From: Litoribaculum gwangyangense
GTDB lineage: Bacteria > Bacteroidota > Bacteroidia > Flavobacteriales > Flavobacteriaceae
Assembly (NCBI RefSeq): GCF_039543505.1
Contig: NZ_BAABJW010000001.1
Span: 248,001-312,000 of the forward strand
DNA length: 64,000 nt
Reading direction: 5' to 3'
The notes under the pieces were generated by a model. The model did not search any database and was not told the DNA's origin. It saw only the letters and a program-made list of their open reading frames with translations. A program made the translations under genes and the position numbers. Positions 1-9,878 of this stretch are shown here, piece after piece (position 1 is the first letter of the stretch; each line of letters opens with the position of its first letter).

Positions 1-1007
1 GTGATAAGTATAATGGCACTAAAAATAAATAAGATTTTGAATGTGACACTTTTAATTATACTTATCAAATTTATATAGAAAAAGCTTTTAAACTGAAGCC
101 AATTGGTTTTACCATCAAACTGAAAATTGAGTTTGGGTAAAGTATAAATGGTATTATCTCCAATGCGTTGTTTTGTTTCCTTTTTAGCTTTTTTATTTTT
201 TTCTTGAAATGAAAATGTGAAATAGGAAAGAAGTAAAATTATAACACCTAAAGAAATCCAAATCATTCTGTTCCACATAACCAGACCTGAAAATGTTGGA
301 CTCAGTGTATTTTTCTCCATGGGAGTGTAGTACTGAGATTGAATTGAATAGGTACGATTTCCAAAAATATCTGTTAGAGCTGCTAAAGTTTCATTATCAA
401 TATCAGACATCAAATTACCTGAGATAATATAAGCAACAATTATTATTAATGTGCCTGCAAAAGAAATAACAGTACTTCGCCATTTATTAGAAATCGCATA
501 AATAACAGTTCCTACAAAAAACATATTTGGAAGCACGAAAATAAAATAGTTATTTATAAAAGTTTTAATGTAAAAACTTCCAAATCGTTCAGGATCGACC
601 CAACCGAAAACAGGCGCCATGAATGAGCCAACAAGAACTCCTATATAAACTCCAAGTAATGGTATGGTTGCTAAAATTAAAGCTGCAAAAAATTTGCCGA
701 AAAAATATCCTGATTTACTAAGGGGCGTACTAAAAATTATTTCGTTAAAATTACTATTAAAGTCTCTTAAAGCAGCGTTATTATAAAATGCAGTAGCAAT
801 GAGCAACCCAAAAATAGTCATTGTGCTAATGTAAACAGTTATGATATGAGGTGCATTTTTATAAACGTTACCAATAGAGCCACCAATTACCACATTGTCA
901 CTAACTATAGCAAAAAACACAAGCAAACTTATTACCCCCAAGAAAATATAAATCATGGGTTGCTTTAATGTATATTTTAATTCTGATGTAAAGAATGTTT
1001 TAAACAT
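1..1007 (-). CDS. ABC-2 type transporter permease, 3' end outside window
   Basis: An open frame runs from an ATG at 1007 to the window edge, about 335 residues, without a stop. The product starts MFKTFFTSELKYTLKQPMIY and shows a run of hydrophobic segments (for example near residues 21-38, 62-80, 110-130, 150-175) separated by short polar loops, as in ABC-2 permeases. It starts 18 nt after the stop of the ATPase gene at 1026-1910, so the two are very likely cotranscribed and form one exporter. In flavobacteria similar permeases continue into an M1-aminopeptidase-like C-terminal half; that part would lie outside the window and is only inference. Substrate unknown. Confidence 0.8.
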   Translation of the reverse strand, partial: MFKTFFTSELKYTLKQPMIYIFLGVISLLVFFAIVSDNVVIGGSIGNVYKNAPHIITVYISTMTIFGLLIATAFYNNAALRDFNSNFNEIIFSTPLSKSGYFFGKFFAALILATIPLLGVYIGVLVGSFMAPVFGWVDPERFGSFYIKTFINNYFIFVLPNMFFVGTVIYAISNKWRSTVISFAGTLIIIVAYIISGNLMSDIDNETLAALTDIFGNRTYSIQSQYYTPMEKNTLSPTFSGLVMWNRMIWISLGVIILLLSYFTFSFQEKNKKAKKETKQRIGDNTIYTLPKLNFQFDGKTNWLQFKSFFYINLISIIKSVTFKILFIFSAIILI

Positions 1008-1025
1008 AATATTAAAGCTGGTTTA

Positions 1026-1910
1026 TTAAACAAGAATGTTTGTAGTATTAATTTTGGAGAAGAATACGTCCTCTAAATTTGGAGTTACTAATTCAAAACC
1101 ATCGCCAGGATTTGACTCCTTAAGGATGTGAATCAATGGTTTACCCCCAGACATTTTATTTGAAATAATATCGTATTTATTCGCATACATTTCCAACTCT
1201 TCCCTTTCAACTAGCTTTCTATAAACTCTGCCATCTAGCTCTTCAATTGCACTTTGTGGAGATCCTTGATATACAATTCTACCAAAATTCATAATGGCCA
1301 TTTTAGTACATAGTTCTCTAACATCATCAACTATATGCGTAGAGAGAATTACTACAACCTCCTTGCCTACATCTGCCAATAAATTATAAAATCTGTTGCG
1401 TTCTCCAGGGTCTAGTCCGGCGGTTGGTTCATCTACAATAATTAGCTTTGGCTCTCCTATAAGAGCTTGAGCAATACCAACTCGTTGTTTCATCCCTCCT
1501 GAAAAACTTTTAACACTTTTGTTTCGTTTATCAAATAAGTTTACTTTATCCAGTAAATAATTTACTACTTCTTTTCTCTCTGAAGCCTTTACAATTCCTT
1601 TTAATATGGCCATATGATCCAGTAATTGCTTTGCCGTAATACGCGGGTAAACACCAAACTCTTGTGGCAAGTACCCTAAAACTTTTCGGAGTTCACTGGG
1701 TTGGTTTATTATATCTATGTCTCCCAAGGATGCTGAACCTGAATCGGCCTCCTGTAAAGTTGCCAAGGTTCTCATTAATGAAGATTTGCCAGCTCCGTTA
1801 GGTCCTAACAAACCAAATATTCCATTTTCAATTTCTATAGTCACATCATCCAGCGCTTTAACACCATTAGGATAGGTTTTTGATAGGTTGGTAATAGTTA
1901 ATTTATTCAT
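1026..1910 (-). CDS. ABC transporter ATP-binding protein
   Basis: A 294-residue cytoplasmic ATPase subunit that should power the permease encoded directly downstream. Visible motifs in order: Walker A GPNGAGKSS (about residues 37-45), Q-loop region LGYLPQEFG, signature FSGGMKQR (about 138-145), Walker B LIIVDEP with catalytic Glu, and the switch His in STH. A C-terminal extension of about 80 residues follows, ending in NLEDVFFSKI, which resembles the C-terminal region of ABC-2 exporter ATPases. The first ATG gives the usual N-terminus (MNKLTITNLSKTYPNGVKAL). Exported substrate cannot be told from sequence. Confidence 0.93.
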   Translation of the reverse strand: MNKLTITNLSKTYPNGVKALDDVTIEIENGIFGLLGPNGAGKSSLMRTLATLQEADSGSASLGDIDIINQPSELRKVLGYLPQEFGVYPRITAKQLLDHMAILKGIVKASERKEVVNYLLDKVNLFDKRNKSVKSFSGGMKQRVGIAQALIGEPKLIIVDEPTAGLDPGERNRFYNLLADVGKEVVVILSTHIVDDVRELCTKMAIMNFGRIVYQGSPQSAIEELDGRVYRKLVEREELEMYANKYDIISNKMSGGKPLIHILKESNPGDGFELVTPNLEDVFFSKINTTNILV

Positions 1911-1996
1911 GAAGAAATATTTATACAGTTAAAACAATATGACGGTTTGTATGCTAATTCGTTACAATTTACAGTTAAAAAAATAAATATTAACAA

Positions 1997-2023
1997 AAAG
2001 CCTTTCCAAATTGGAAAGGCTTT
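1997..2023 (-). terminator. Rho-independent terminator after the OmpA-family gene
   Basis: A perfect inverted repeat, AAAGCCTTTCCAA / TTGGAAAGGCTTT, lies 46 nt beyond the minus-strand stop at 2070. On the minus strand it is followed by a T-rich stretch. It should end the T9SS trio transcript and separate it from the ABC transporter genes. Confidence 0.8.
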
Positions 2024-2069
2024 CAAATAATTATTGGTTAAATTTATGGTAGGATATTTAGGTTTTCAT

Positions 2070-3956
2070 TTAATTTAAAATGGTGAATTCGCAACGTCGG
2101 TTAATGTCGTATTCCTCGTCATTGCAAATACCTTCTTTGACACAATCATTAAGTGGTTGCATTTCGCCATAGCCGATGCTTTTTAATCGGTTTCTCTCAA
2201 CACCTTGGCTTACCAAATAATCCAATGTAGAGGCCGCTCGACGTTTTGACAACTCTAAATTATATTGATCAGGACCACGTGCATCGGTATGGGCAGACAC
2301 TTCAACTTCCATAGTTGGGTATTTCTTCATTAAATCTACCAAAACATTTAAAGTAGTGGCAGCATCCTCCCGGATATCCGATTTATCAAAATCGAAATAT
2401 ATTTTTTCCAGTTCAATTTGTACATCACCTTTTTCGTTTTCTTTAACACGTTCCTCGGCGTCAGCAAAAGACTCTAAATTTAAATAAATATTGTGTTGAA
2501 CTTTACCTTTACTATCTGTTGAAAACTCAACATCTTGAGGAATATAGGCTTTTCTAGTACCCCTAACTTTGTATTTTTTATTGGGTTCGATTTTGAAAAT
2601 ATAATAGGCATTATCACCCACTAAAGTATCTTGAATGACGGTATTGGATTCATCAAATAAGGTTACCAAAGAGCCCCCTAACAATTCTTTACTGTTTTTA
2701 TCTTGAACAATACCTTCCACTTGATAGACAGTTAATGGATTTATTCCACGTGAAAAACCAAATATTCGGTCATAGCCAGTGCGGTTAGATGACATATACC
2801 CTTGGTTATTTTTTTCTCTTATCACAAACGCAAAATCATCCAAATTACTGTTTATAGAGCTTCCTAAATTCACGGGTTTGTCAAAACCCCCATTTACCAT
2901 ATTACTTCTAAACACATCCAAACCACCATATCCTTCATGACCAATAGATGAAAAATATAATACGTTATATTCACTTAAAAACGGAAATTGTTCGCGGTGT
3001 TTTGTGTTAATGACTTCTCCTAAATTTTCTGGTTCTCCATATGTACCATCATCATTTATGTCCACTCGGTAAATATCAAAACTTCCGAAAGTTCCAGGCA
3101 TATCACTAGCAAAATATAATGTTTTTTCATCTTTACTTAATGCAGGGTGCTCTGTGCTGTAACTATCTGATGTAAATGGCAATGCAGAAACATTTGCCCA
3201 AACACCATCCACTAATTCCGCTTTATAAATTTTAATATGAGCAATTCGCTCTTGGTCTGTTTTGCTTCGAGTGGAGTTCGTTCTATTAAAATACATGGTT
3301 TTGCCATCTTTGGTAAAAACCGCATTGCTTTCATGGGAATCTGTATTGATGGCATCAGAAAATGGTTGCACATTCTCTAAGGTGTTTAAATTTGTTAAAG
3401 TAGCATTATATAAATCTAAATATGGCAGATTATTCCATAAATATGATGGGTTTTCAGTGTTTCTTGCCGAAGCAAAAGTTACTTTATCATCACCAAAAAA
3501 TGACAATCCAAAATCACTACTGGAGCCTTCATTTACAACTTGCTCAAGCTTAAACGAGTGTGGTGTAGTTTTATCTGTTTCCTCTATAAAAGCTTGGGTA
3601 TTGACTGGTTTATTGTAATATAGACTTAAATGCTTATCAGCTTCTTTATAGTCTTTCACGCCCTTTAATGCTTGTGCATATCTAAAATGATACTCAATAT
3701 CGATTGAATCACCATATTCTACAAATAATTCCCTGTAGGTTTTAACAGCCTTTTGAAGACTCGTGTTGTAGTAATAACTATCTGCCAAATTTTGGAGCAC
3801 TTCTTGGTTGCGTTCTTTAGTTTCATAAATTTCGGCAGCATTGGTATATGCCTTTATTTCGAAAAGCTTATCCGCTCGTTTTGTATTACTTTTTTGCGCT
3901 AAAGCCATTCCACTAACTAATAAAAGGCTCGCTAGTATGTATATATTTTTTTTCAT
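2070..3956 (-). CDS. OmpA-family protein with TPR-like and PD40 propeller regions
   Basis: A 628-residue envelope protein. It has a signal peptide (MKKNIYILASLLLVSGMALAQ), TPR-like helices to about residue 110, several WD40/PD40-type propeller blades (motifs such as KDGKTMYFNR, KDEKTLYFASD and YNVLYFSS, about 145-400), a carboxypeptidase-regulatory-like segment (about 405-490), and a C-terminal OmpA peptidoglycan-binding domain (FDFDKSDIRE ... LELSKRRAASTLDYL, about 515-628). The domain should tether the protein to peptidoglycan. It is third in an order, adhesin then SprF then OmpA protein, that matches the sprB-sprF locus of Flavobacterium johnsoniae, so it probably supports assembly or surface display of the upstream T9SS protein. 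Exact role is inference. Confidence 0.88.
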   Translation of the reverse strand: MKKNIYILASLLLVSGMALAQKSNTKRADKLFEIKAYTNAAEIYETKERNQEVLQNLADSYYYNTSLQKAVKTYRELFVEYGDSIDIEYHFRYAQALKGVKDYKEADKHLSLYYNKPVNTQAFIEETDKTTPHSFKLEQVVNEGSSSDFGLSFFGDDKVTFASARNTENPSYLWNNLPYLDLYNATLTNLNTLENVQPFSDAINTDSHESNAVFTKDGKTMYFNRTNSTRSKTDQERIAHIKIYKAELVDGVWANVSALPFTSDSYSTEHPALSKDEKTLYFASDMPGTFGSFDIYRVDINDDGTYGEPENLGEVINTKHREQFPFLSEYNVLYFSSIGHEGYGGLDVFRSNMVNGGFDKPVNLGSSINSNLDDFAFVIREKNNQGYMSSNRTGYDRIFGFSRGINPLTVYQVEGIVQDKNSKELLGGSLVTLFDESNTVIQDTLVGDNAYYIFKIEPNKKYKVRGTRKAYIPQDVEFSTDSKGKVQHNIYLNLESFADAEERVKENEKGDVQIELEKIYFDFDKSDIREDAATTLNVLVDLMKKYPTMEVEVSAHTDARGPDQYNLELSKRRAASTLDYLVSQGVERNRLKSIGYGEMQPLNDCVKEGICNDEEYDINRRCEFTILN

Positions 3957-3975
3957 CTTTCCCTATTATTAAATT

Positions 3976-4932
3976 TTAGAAGAATCTTGGTGAACGATCG
4001 TATCCGTTCTTAAATCCGAATAAATCAACATCAAACAAAATAAATATCTCATGAGACCCTGAATTAAAATCCCCTAAGTTAGTAGTTGTATAATCGTATG
4101 CATAACCTATTCGAAGCTCTGGAGTAACTCTAAAATTAATTAAAGCACTCATGGCATCTCCCAAACGATAGCCCAAACCAGCTTCAATCCTTTCATCAAT
4201 CAGTACATTAGCTGTAACATCTAAAGCTAATGGGGCACCTTTTACACCTCTAGCCATAAAAGCAGGCTTGAGTTTTAAATTTTGATTAATATCGAAAACA
4301 TAACCTCCAGTTAAAAAGTAATGGACATTTTCGACACCAGTTGCTTTAATGCCATTTTGGTCTTCTAAATGTTTTGTTGAAAGCATATTTGGAGCCGATA
4401 ACCCTAAGTAATAATTATTAGCAAAGAAGAATGCGCCTATACCAAGGTTTGGAAAAGCTCTACTAATGTTTTCATCAAAAGCAACATCAGTATTGGTCCC
4501 TCCTGATTGTAAAATAAAGCCATCAAAATTGGTATCAAATAAGGTTACGCCGGCTTTTAAACCAAATGATATTTTACTTTCTATACCTACTGGCAATACA
4601 TAGGCAAAATCTGCATATATATTATTTTCGTTCACAACATCACCAATATTGTCGTTAGTAAAAGAGATTCCCATCTCAATCTTTTCGTTTATTGGTGTAT
4701 GGGCAAAAAAGGTTCCTGTTTTTGGCGCACCTTCAATACCTACCCATTGACTTCTGTATAGGCCACCTAAGTTCAAAATGCCTTCTTCAGCCGTTGCATA
4801 AGCTGGGTTTATGATACTCATGTTATACATGTATTGTGTAAACTGAGGATCTTGCTGCCCAAAACTTTGTAATGACAAGAGCGTCAAACTTAACAAAGCA
4901 GCTATTTTATGATATATATTTAAATCTTTCAT
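3976..4932 (-). CDS. PorP/SprF family T9SS outer-membrane protein
   Basis: 318 residues with a signal peptide ending near LLSLQSFGQQ, followed by the family's opening DPQFTQYMYNMSIINPAYA, which is highly typical of PorP/SprF proteins. The remainder alternates short amphipathic strands, as expected of an outer-membrane beta-barrel, and ends at an aromatic residue (RSPRFF). SprF-type proteins are specifically needed to export or attach the large T9SS adhesin encoded beside them; here that partner is the 1574-residue protein upstream. The gene is 19 nt from the OmpA-family gene and 28 nt from the adhesin gene, consistent with one operon. Confidence 0.92.
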   Translation of the reverse strand: MKDLNIYHKIAALLSLTLLSLQSFGQQDPQFTQYMYNMSIINPAYATAEEGILNLGGLYRSQWVGIEGAPKTGTFFAHTPINEKIEMGISFTNDNIGDVVNENNIYADFAYVLPVGIESKISFGLKAGVTLFDTNFDGFILQSGGTNTDVAFDENISRAFPNLGIGAFFFANNYYLGLSAPNMLSTKHLEDQNGIKATGVENVHYFLTGGYVFDINQNLKLKPAFMARGVKGAPLALDVTANVLIDERIEAGLGYRLGDAMSALINFRVTPELRIGYAYDYTTTNLGDFNSGSHEIFILFDVDLFGFKNGYDRSPRFF

Positions 4933-4960
4933 CGTTTCTAAATTTTGCTTTATCTATAAA

Positions 4961-7900
4961 TTATCTGCTTAAGTATAAGCGTCCTTGCTCTGGGTTGTTT
5001 ACACCATCATTAAATCTGAAAATGTAGAAATATACCCCTACTGGTAAATTGCCTTTAGCAACGACTCTAGATTGATTGGATGTCCCATCAAACCTAGGGG
5101 TGTTGGCATTTCCTTTGTAAACAATATTTCCATTACGATTGTAAATTTCAATTTCAAAATTTGGATATATTATGGCTAGATTATCAACATCAAATGTGTC
5201 ATTAACACCATCACCATTTGGCGAGAACCCATCTGGTAATTGTAGTTGACCACATGCTGTCACATTTGGTGTAACCGATAATCGAATGCTACTTTCACAC
5301 CCTGTAGTAATATCAATCAAAGCAGCATAATACGTTGTATTTGTTAACGTCATGCTTCCAGATACGGTTGCACCACCAATATCGGAATCATACCAAACCA
5401 CGTTATATTGGGCTGAATTGTAATTTAAATTAGATGTCAAATCATTGATTGTTGGGTCATCATTAATACAATATTCCTGTGCTGGATTCAATAAAATTGG
5501 TGTTGGGGAATCATTTACAATAGCGTTTATTTGAGCAGATGACGATGATTCGCAACCTGTACTATTCGTTTGTGTTGCAAAATAATCTTCTCCATCAACA
5601 AGAGCCTCTGAGCCATTTAGTGGTAAGGTTAAAGCAGCATCTTGGTACCAGTTTATCGTCCCTGTTGAACTTATTAGGCTATTTAAATCCGACACAATTG
5701 GTACATCGGCAGCACAAAATTCTGGATTGCTATTTGTAACTGGAGGTGTTGGTGTATCATCAACAATAACTATGATATCTGCTGTTGAATCTGGAGCACA
5801 GGGTGTAACTGCATTTACCGTATAAGTATATACTCCTGGTGCATCAATGGCAGGATCGAAAATACCCGTGCCACTAGCTAATGCTGGTGACCATGTTCCG
5901 CCACTTTGAGCAGCAGCTCCTAACGACAGAAATAAATCTATTGGTGCATCAATCCTACATAATGCTACTGAATTATCTGTACCTGCATTTGGAGCTAAAG
6001 TAACTGTAACAACTACATTACTAGTATTGGTTCCGCAAGCGTTGGCTACTGTATAGGAATAAGTACCATCTGCATCTACCAAGGGATCAAAAACTCCCGT
6101 TCCGCTTGCTAATGCAGGTGACCATGTTCCTCCAACATCTGGAGTTCCACCTAATTGCGTAAATAAATCTACCGTTCCATTGTTGCTACATAAATCTAAT
6201 GGAGCACCATCTGTTCCTGCACTTAAAGGTTCTTCAATGGTGATAGTTATCGTTTCGCTATCGTCAAGACATGGCGCAGAGGCCACGACTGTATAAGTAA
6301 AACTGTAAGTTCCCGCTGAAACTCCTGTAGAATCAAAAATATTCCCGGATAACGATCCTATAGCGTTATCATTGTTCCAAATTCCTCCGGCATCTTGTGT
6401 GCCATCCAAACCTGTAAATAAATCAATATTATTATCATTATTACAGGCCACAATGGGTGTTATATTTTGAGCTCCAGCATTAGGAGAAATATATATAGTT
6501 GCTAAAACTGGGGTTCTTACTGAGGATTCGCAACCTGTTGTGGCATCGGTTTGTGTCGCATAATAGGTTTGGCCGTCTATTAAAACTGTCGAGCCAGCTA
6601 ATGTTGCTCCGCCCGTCGCAGCATCATACCATTGGATAGCTGTTCCTGTGGCTACCAAATCCGCTACCGTTGCGGTATCACAAAATTCTTGAGTTGATGA
6701 TACTGTTGGAGCTGGAGTATCATTAATAACAATACTCACCGTCACATTAACATCATCGCAACTACCAATAGCAGTAACATCAAATGTGAAATTGAATGTT
6801 CCTTGGGTTAGCACATCAAGTGCTAACGTATTTCCCGTTAATGCTCCTGAAGCATTATCATCGTTCCAAATTCCTGTTTGGTCTTCACCTGTTAACAAGT
6901 CGAATAAATTATAAGTTTGACCCGTTGTTATATCGGCCAAACAAAATTCGGCAGGTGAATTAGGAGTACCAGATTCTGGTGCATCTTCAATAGTAACAGT
7001 CACAGTACTGCTGTTTGAACATCCATTGGCATCTGTTATGCTATATGTGTAATTATATGAACCAATAGTTAATATGGTTAAATCTACATTGCTTCCTGAT
7101 AAAGCTCCTGATATGTTATCGTCATTCCAAAGACCACCTGCATCAACGGTTCCAGATAATTGTCCGAACAAATCTAATGGTGAATTGGCTACTAAATCAT
7201 TTTCACAAAATGTCGCATTAGTTGGCGTACCTGTATTTGGTAACGGATTGATTATAATACTTACCGTTACGTTTACATCGTCACAACTTCCAATAGCTGT
7301 TACATCGTAAGTAAAGTTATAAGTAGCTGCGGATAATCCTGATAAATCAACAGTGTTGCCGGTTAAAGCTCCTGAAGCATTGTCATCATTCCATGTGCCT
7401 GTTTGGTCTTCACCTGTTAGTAAATCAAATAAATTAAAACTTGATGGTGCAGCTCCTTCACAAAATTCTACTGGTGGATTAGCAATACCCGATTCAGGGG
7501 CATCTTCAATAGTAACAGTCACAGTACTGCTGTTTGTACATCCATTGGCATCTGTAATGCTATATGTGTAATTATATGAACCAATAGTTAATATGGTTAA
7601 ATCTAAATTGCTTCCTGATAAAGCTCCTGATGTGTTATCGTCATTCCAAATACCACCTGCATCAACGGTTCCAGATAATTGTCCGAACAAATCTAATGGT
7701 GAATTGGCTACTAAATCATTTTCACAAAATGTCGCATTAGTTGGCGTACCTGTATTTGGTAACGGATTGATTATAATACTTACCGTTACGTTTACATCGT
7801 CGCAACTTCCAATAGCTGTTACGTCGTAAGTAAAGCTATAAGTAGCTGCGGCTAATCCTGATAAATCAACAGTGTTGCCTGTTAAAGCTCCTGAAGCATT

Positions 7901-9685
7901 GTCATCATTCCATGTGCCTGTTTGATCTTCACCTGTTAGTAAATCAAATAAATTAAAATTTGATGGTGCAGCTCCTTCACAAAATTCTACTGGTGGATTA
8001 GCAATACCCGATTCAGGGGCAGGTTCAATAGTTATTGTTATGGCTTCTGTATCAGAACATATGCCATTATCAATGGTATAATTATAGGTATATGGACTGC
8101 CTGAAATTGTAAGCGTAGTTAAATCTAAAGAATTTGAAATAACATTGTTACTTGAATCTGTCCAAGTTCCACTGTTGTCATCTTGAGAACCATCTAAAGC
8201 ATTAAACAAATCAAAAGGTGAATTTGCAGCCAATTCATTTTCACAAAATACTTGGTTTATGGCAACTCCTGCATTAGGATCTGCCAACACAATAACTTGA
8301 ACTGTAGTTGATTCTTCAGGACAAGGATTCGGTAACAAATTTTGAAAATAAGTAAAATTATAAGTTCCAGGTATAAAACCCGTTAAATCTAAAGGACTTG
8401 TAACTACGGGGTCTGTACTTAATGTCCCTTGTGTCCATTGTCCACCAGTATCATAATTTTCGATCAATGTAAACAAATCAAAAGAAACTGGTAAACTAGC
8501 TTCACAAAACGATTCTGGATTTATCAGGGACGGAGTTCCCGATGTTAATGTTTCAAAAACAGTTATTGTAATATTAGAAGTAGCATTTGGACATGCATTA
8601 TTACTTAATACAGTATATGTAAAAGTATATGTTCCAGCAGTGGTTAATGATGAAATATCAACTGTTCCTAAGTGACCATTTGAAGTTGGAACAGGACCTT
8701 TCCAAGTTCCTGTGATATCTGGAGTACCCGTTAATTCGTCAAACAAATTTAATGGTGCTGGTAAATTATCATTACAATATTCTAAGGCTTCTGAGTTACC
8801 CGCATCAACTGGATCATCTACTTCAACCATCACTGGAACTGCATTGCTTGTACAAAAAACATCATTGATTTGAATGTAATAAGTATTTCCATTTACTAAC
8901 GGGGTGGTAGATGCAAGAACAGGAGGAATTGGGTCTCCAAAAACATCAACATTATTGTACCAACTGTAATTGGTTGCTGTGGTTCCAGGATTTAAATCAG
9001 CAATTGTGGGGTTGGTATCCGAACAAAAAGCTTGAGGGTTAGCAGGTGTTGGATCAGCAGGTGAGCTAAAAACACCAACCTGAGCAAGTTCTATTTGACT
9101 TCTGCAATTAGAACCATCTATAAAAACAATATATAGGTTAGTTCCTCCAACAGATAAAGTATCTGTAGTATTCGCTTGAATAGTTAAACTTAAATCGTAG
9201 AATATTTCAACTGATGTTACCCCTAATGGAAAACTTGGTAAAAGTACCTCGTCGATATAATCTTGAATTGTTCTGTTTTCATTACTACAATAAATTTTGT
9301 CTAAATTATCTCCCGAAGGATTAACTTGAAAATCTATTGTTATAGATTGTCTAACTCCACAAGATCCAGAATTGTCATCCGCATAATAAGTAAGACCATC
9401 ACGCACCAATTGGGAGTTATTAAAGGGAACACCTCCACTTGCCAAACTATACCATACTATACCATTACCACCATCAGTTGCATAATCTGAACTTAAATCG
9501 GCAAAAGTATAACCAGAGGCATCACATATAGGTGGCGGCGAAGAGTTGGTTACTATCGGACATTGCGCATGCATTGAAAAAATTGCCAATAGAAAAACCG
9601 TCATAAGGGTAACAAAAGATTTTGTTACCCCAAAAAGGGGTTTTGTTTTCATAGATTTGGTTAATTTATTATTGTTTAATAGCAT
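4961..9685 (-). CDS. Large repetitive T9SS-exported protein with gliding-motility C-terminal (type B) sorting domain
   Basis: A 1574-residue secreted, probably cell-surface protein. After a signal peptide (MKTKPLFGVTKSFVTLMTVF..., ending near MHAQ) come about a dozen Ig-like repeats of 75-95 residues. They share an entry such as FCE/YCN, a central LFDLLTGEDQTGTWNDDNAS-like block and YSFTYDV-type strands. The last ~90 residues (LPDGFSPNGDGVNDTFDVDN ... NPEQGRLYLSR) are a gliding-motility-associated C-terminal domain, the type B signal for T9SS export. Two and a half repeats are nearly identical (see repeat entry). Start: an ATG at 9652 would give a more compact signal peptide than the ATG used here at 9685. 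SprB-like role in adhesion or gliding is inferred from the SprF and OmpA neighbours. Confidence 0.92.
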   Translation of the reverse strand: MLLNNNKLTKSMKTKPLFGVTKSFVTLMTVFLLAIFSMHAQCPIVTNSSPPPICDASGYTFADLSSDYATDGGNGIVWYSLASGGVPFNNSQLVRDGLTYYADDNSGSCGVRQSITIDFQVNPSGDNLDKIYCSNENRTIQDYIDEVLLPSFPLGVTSVEIFYDLSLTIQANTTDTLSVGGTNLYIVFIDGSNCRSQIELAQVGVFSSPADPTPANPQAFCSDTNPTIADLNPGTTATNYSWYNNVDVFGDPIPPVLASTTPLVNGNTYYIQINDVFCTSNAVPVMVEVDDPVDAGNSEALEYCNDNLPAPLNLFDELTGTPDITGTWKGPVPTSNGHLGTVDISSLTTAGTYTFTYTVLSNNACPNATSNITITVFETLTSGTPSLINPESFCEASLPVSFDLFTLIENYDTGGQWTQGTLSTDPVVTSPLDLTGFIPGTYNFTYFQNLLPNPCPEESTTVQVIVLADPNAGVAINQVFCENELAANSPFDLFNALDGSQDDNSGTWTDSSNNVISNSLDLTTLTISGSPYTYNYTIDNGICSDTEAITITIEPAPESGIANPPVEFCEGAAPSNFNLFDLLTGEDQTGTWNDDNASGALTGNTVDLSGLAAATYSFTYDVTAIGSCDDVNVTVSIIINPLPNTGTPTNATFCENDLVANSPLDLFGQLSGTVDAGGIWNDDNTSGALSGSNLDLTILTIGSYNYTYSITDANGCTNSSTVTVTIEDAPESGIANPPVEFCEGAAPSSFNLFDLLTGEDQTGTWNDDNASGALTGNTVDLSGLSAATYNFTYDVTAIGSCDDVNVTVSIIINPLPNTGTPTNATFCENDLVANSPLDLFGQLSGTVDAGGLWNDDNISGALSGSNVDLTILTIGSYNYTYSITDANGCSNSSTVTVTIEDAPESGTPNSPAEFCLADITTGQTYNLFDLLTGEDQTGIWNDDNASGALTGNTLALDVLTQGTFNFTFDVTAIGSCDDVNVTVSIVINDTPAPTVSSTQEFCDTATVADLVATGTAIQWYDAATGGATLAGSTVLIDGQTYYATQTDATTGCESSVRTPVLATIYISPNAGAQNITPIVACNNDNNIDLFTGLDGTQDAGGIWNNDNAIGSLSGNIFDSTGVSAGTYSFTYTVVASAPCLDDSETITITIEEPLSAGTDGAPLDLCSNNGTVDLFTQLGGTPDVGGTWSPALASGTGVFDPLVDADGTYSYTVANACGTNTSNVVVTVTLAPNAGTDNSVALCRIDAPIDLFLSLGAAAQSGGTWSPALASGTGIFDPAIDAPGVYTYTVNAVTPCAPDSTADIIVIVDDTPTPPVTNSNPEFCAADVPIVSDLNSLISSTGTINWYQDAALTLPLNGSEALVDGEDYFATQTNSTGCESSSSAQINAIVNDSPTPILLNPAQEYCINDDPTINDLTSNLNYNSAQYNVVWYDSDIGGATVSGSMTLTNTTYYAALIDITTGCESSIRLSVTPNVTACGQLQLPDGFSPNGDGVNDTFDVDNLAIIYPNFEIEIYNRNGNIVYKGNANTPRFDGTSNQSRVVAKGNLPVGVYFYIFRFNDGVNNPEQGRLYLSR
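6972..8009 (-). repeat. Two near-identical 519-bp tandem repeats inside the T9SS surface protein gene
   Basis: Copies 6972-7490 and 7491-8009 are aligned at an exact 519-bp offset (173 codons, in frame) and differ at scattered positions only. Sequence upstream of 6972 continues the match in part, to about 6700. Each unit covers two Ig-like modules, one with the core LLTGEDQTGTWNDDNAS and one with NSPLDLFGQLSGTVDAGG. The level of nucleotide identity is far above that among the other repeats of this gene, which points to recent duplication or homogenisation and potential length variation. Confidence 0.9.
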
Positions 9686-9832
9686 TTACTTATAACTAAA
9701 TTTAAATATAAGATTAAGGGAAACCTTATAGACTAAATTATTTATAGGTGCAATTTAACTGATTTTTTTGTATTTCATCGATTTTTATGTAATTTTTTTA
9801 CATTTTATCGAAAAAATATGCTTTTAAACAGA

Positions 9833-9860
9833 AAAGCCCACCTTTTCAGGTGGGCTTTTT
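9833..9860 (-). terminator. Rho-independent terminator of the act-cox operon
   Basis: Inverted repeat AAAAGCCCACCT / AGGTGGGCTTTT with a TTTC loop, 19 nt past the coxA stop at 9879. On the minus strand the stem runs into TTTTCTGTTT. It ends the eight-gene respiratory operon and separates it from the T9SS trio. Confidence 0.85.
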
Positions 9861-9878
9861 TAGTGTATGTCTATAAAA

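Noticed and set aside
3262..3618. Plus-strand open frame of 118 codons opposite the OmpA-family gene
   Set aside because: Lies wholly opposite a well-supported gene with signal peptide and domains; product has no recognisable features and reflects codon bias of the minus strand.
7074..7829. Repeated plus-strand open frames (7074-7310 and 7593-7829)
   Set aside because: They are antisense shadows of the 519-bp tandem repeats of the surface protein gene; their near-identity is explained by the duplication.
6972..8009. CRISPR-like array
   Set aside because: Repeat units are 519 bp, in frame and coding; there are no short direct repeats with unique spacers and no cas genes.
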